DNA of 64,000 bases from Streptomyces sp. NBC_01750 (lineage in GTDB: Bacteria; Actinomycetota; Actinomycetes; Streptomycetales; Streptomycetaceae): NCBI RefSeq assembly GCF_035918095.1, contig NZ_CP109137.1:6450001-6514000 (forward strand). The letters run 5' to 3'. The position numbers and the translations under genes are program-made. This document shows positions 62,452 through 64,000 of the stretch, one piece after another. Position 1 is the stretch's first letter, and every line of letters starts with the position of its first letter. The notes below the pieces were generated by a model, which saw only the letters and a list, made by a program, of their open reading frames with translations, did no database searches and had not been told where the DNA came from.

Positions 62452-63918
62452 ATGCCCGAACGCCGTACCGTCGCCCTTGTCACTCTTGGCTGCGCCCGTA
62501 ACGAGGTGGACTCGGAGGAGCTGGCAGGCCGCTTGGCAGCGGACGGCTGGGAGCTCGTCGAGGAAGCCTCCGACGCGGATGTCGCAGTCGTCAACACCTG
62601 CGGATTCGTCGAGGCCGCCAAGAAGGACTCCGTCGACGCCCTGCTGGAAGCCAACGATCTGAAGGACCACGGCAGAACCCAGGCCGTGGTCGCCGTCGGC
62701 TGCATGGCCGAGCGGTACGGCAAGGAGCTCGCCGAGGCCCTGCCCGAGGCGGACGGGGTGCTCGGCTTCGACGACTACGCCGATATCTCCGACCGACTGC
62801 AGACCATCCTCAATGGCGGTATCCATGCCTCCCACACCCCGCGCGACCGGCGGAAGCTGCTGCCGCTGAGCCCCGCCGAACGGCAGGACGCCACCGATGT
62901 GGCGCTGCCCGGGCACGGGGAGGTCACGCCGGCGCCCGAGGACCTTCCCGAAGGTGTCGCTCCGGTGTCCGGGCCGCGTGCGCCGCTCCGGCGCCGCCTG
63001 GGTACCAGCCCTGTCGCGTCGGTGAAGCTCGCGTCCGGCTGCGACCGGCGCTGCTCCTTCTGCGCCATTCCGTCCTTCCGCGGCTCCTTCATCTCGCGCC
63101 GGCCCAGCGATGTGCTGGGCGAGACGCGCTGGCTGGCCGAGCAGGGCGTGAAGGAGATCATGCTGGTCTCCGAGAACAACACCTCGTACGGCAAGGACCT
63201 CGGCGACATCCGTCTGCTGGAGACCCTGCTTCCGGAGCTTTCCGAGGTGGACGGGATCGAGCGGGTGCGGGTCAGCTATCTGCAGCCCGCCGAGATGCGG
63301 CCCGGGCTGATCGACGTCCTGACCTCGACGCCCAAGATCGCGCCCTACTTCGACCTCTCGTTCCAGCACTCGGCGCCCGGCGTGCTGCGCGCGATGCGGC
63401 GCTTCGGTGACACCGAGCGGTTCCTCCAGCTGCTCGAGACGATCCGCGGCAAGGCACCGCAGGCCGGCGTGCGGTCCAACTTCATCGTCGGCTTCCCCGG
63501 CGAGACCGAGGCGGACTTCGCCGAGCTGGAACGCTTCCTCACCGGGGCGCGCCTGGATGCCATCGGCGTCTTCGGCTACTCCGACGAGGACGGCACCGAG
63601 GCCGTCTCGTACGACAACAAGCTCGACGCCGACGTGATCGCGGAGCGGCTCGACCATCTGTCGCGGATCGCGGACGAGCTGACCGCGCAGCGCGCCGAGG
63701 AGCGGCTCGGCGAGAGCCTCGAAGTGCTGGTCGAGTCGGTGGACGGCGAGGACGGTGCGGTGGGCCGCGCCGCGCACCAGGCGCCGGAGACGGACGGGCA
63801 GGTGGTCTTCACCACGAGCCGGGGACTTGTCCCCGGCCGTATGGTCGAGGCGAAGGTTGTGGGTACGGAAGGCGTCGACCTCGTGGCCGAGTGTCTTGAT
63901 GAGGAGGCGGGCAGATGA
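62452..63918 (+). CDS. rimO: Ribosomal protein S12 methylthiotransferase RimO
   Basis: A 488-residue radical-SAM methylthiotransferase that modifies Asp89 of ribosomal protein S12. It has the UPF0004 N-domain with cluster ligands Cys14 (LGCARNEVD), Cys50 (NTCGF) and Cys84 (VGCMAERYG), the radical-SAM CX3CX2C motif at Cys197, Cys201, Cys204 (CDRRCSFC), and a C-terminal TRAM domain. CARNEVD and the IPSFRG context favour RimO over MiaB. An insert of about 40 residues before the radical-SAM domain (after [13 protein letters not shown]) is seen in actinobacterial copies. ATG 62452 follows a spacer of about 90 bases. Confidence 0.92.
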   Translation: MPERRTVALVTLGCARNEVDSEELAGRLAADGWELVEEASDADVAVVNTCGFVEAAKKDSVDALLEANDLKDHGRTQAVVAVGCMAERYGKELAEALPEADGVLGFDDYADISDRLQTILNGGIHASHTPRDRRKLLPLSPAERQDATDVALPGHGEVTPAPEDLPEGVAPVSGPRAPLRRRLGTSPVASVKLASGCDRRCSFCAIPSFRGSFISRRPSDVLGETRWLAEQGVKEIMLVSENNTSYGKDLGDIRLLETLLPELSEVDGIERVRVSYLQPAEMRPGLIDVLTSTPKIAPYFDLSFQHSAPGVLRAMRRFGDTERFLQLLETIRGKAPQAGVRSNFIVGFPGETEADFAELERFLTGARLDAIGVFGYSDEDGTEAVSYDNKLDADVIAERLDHLSRIADELTAQRAEERLGESLEVLVESVDGEDGAVGRAAHQAPETDGQVVFTTSRGLVPGRMVEAKVVGTEGVDLVAECLDEEAGR

Positions 63919-64000
63919 CCGGAGTGCCGGCATCCGCGGGCGGCACCGGTAGGCCGGCGCCCGGCGGGAAGCTGGGCGCTGCGGCCGTCAATCAGGCCAG
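63915..64000 (+). CDS. pgsA: Start of a probable pgsA (3' truncated by window edge)
   Basis: ATG 63915 overlaps the rimO stop as ATGA, a strong sign of a coupled gene. Only 28 complete codons are seen: a Gly/Pro/Ala-rich lead ([20 protein letters not shown]) then AAAVNQA. In Streptomyces rimO is followed by phosphatidylglycerophosphate synthase, whose N-terminus has such a lead before its first hydrophobic segment. The name is from gene order, since no catalytic motif is in view. Confidence 0.5.
   Translation, partial: MTGVPASAGGTGRPAPGGKLGAAAVNQA

Overview
This window looks like a chromosomal core region of a Streptomyces. Coding DNA is very GC-rich with G/C at third codon positions, GTG and TTG starts are common, and the rRNA genes read as actinobacterial. 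Gene order (proS, rimP-nusA-ylxR-infB-ylxP-rbfA-truB-ribF, a type VII secretion locus, rpsO-pnp, dapB, thyX, dapA, RNase J, osaC/osaA/osaB, ftsK, rodZ-like, rimO) matches what I remember of the S. coelicolor SCO57xx region. That synteny is recalled, not computed.

Layout. (1) 1-2757: the 3' end of proS, a 570-base spacer with degenerate GC-rich repeats, and a leftward group holding a kinase-fold protein without its catalytic residues plus two small ferritin-like (DUF4439-type) proteins. (2) 2913-11384: a rightward translation and RNA operon from rimP to ribF. The infB leader carries three overlapping micro-ORFs and a hairpin. (3) 11431-17223: a leftward dipeptide/oligopeptide ABC transporter (two ATPases, two permeases, one binding protein with an unusual C-terminal membrane anchor). 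(4) 17394-32680: a complete ESX-type type VII secretion locus in alternating transcription units: an EspI-like ATPase, an unknown protein and EccE (left); EccB, MycP and two WXG100 proteins (right); a DUF397 protein and EccC (left); EccD (right). (5) 32875-43017: rpsO-pnp, an M16 protease, lysine/DAP genes dapB and dapA, thyX, RNase J and several small membrane proteins. (6) 43018-49074: one 16S-23S-5S rRNA operon and a tRNA-Thr(GGT). (7) 49081-58413: the osmoadaptation genes osaC (left), osaA and osaB (right). OsaA is a 1827-residue hybrid histidine kinase with a very long HAMP array. (8) 58529-64000: an FtsK translocase, a RodZ-like protein with 21-bp tandem repeats, RimO, and the first codons of a probable pgsA.

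How the parts fit. Most rightward genes are growth genes: ribosome maturation, translation initiation, RNA decay, DAP and thymidylate synthesis, chromosome translocation. The accessory content is the ESX locus, which has all membrane components (EccB, C, D, E), the MycP protease and a substrate pair, and the Osa system, where a histidine kinase, a response regulator and a SigB-modulating kinase/phosphatase are clustered. I did not find a wholly new multi-gene system. The most unusual signals are the infB leader micro-ORFs, the kinase-dead APH-fold protein next to ferritin-like proteins, the uncharacterised protein coupled to eccE, and the near-identical 276-bp repeats in osaA.
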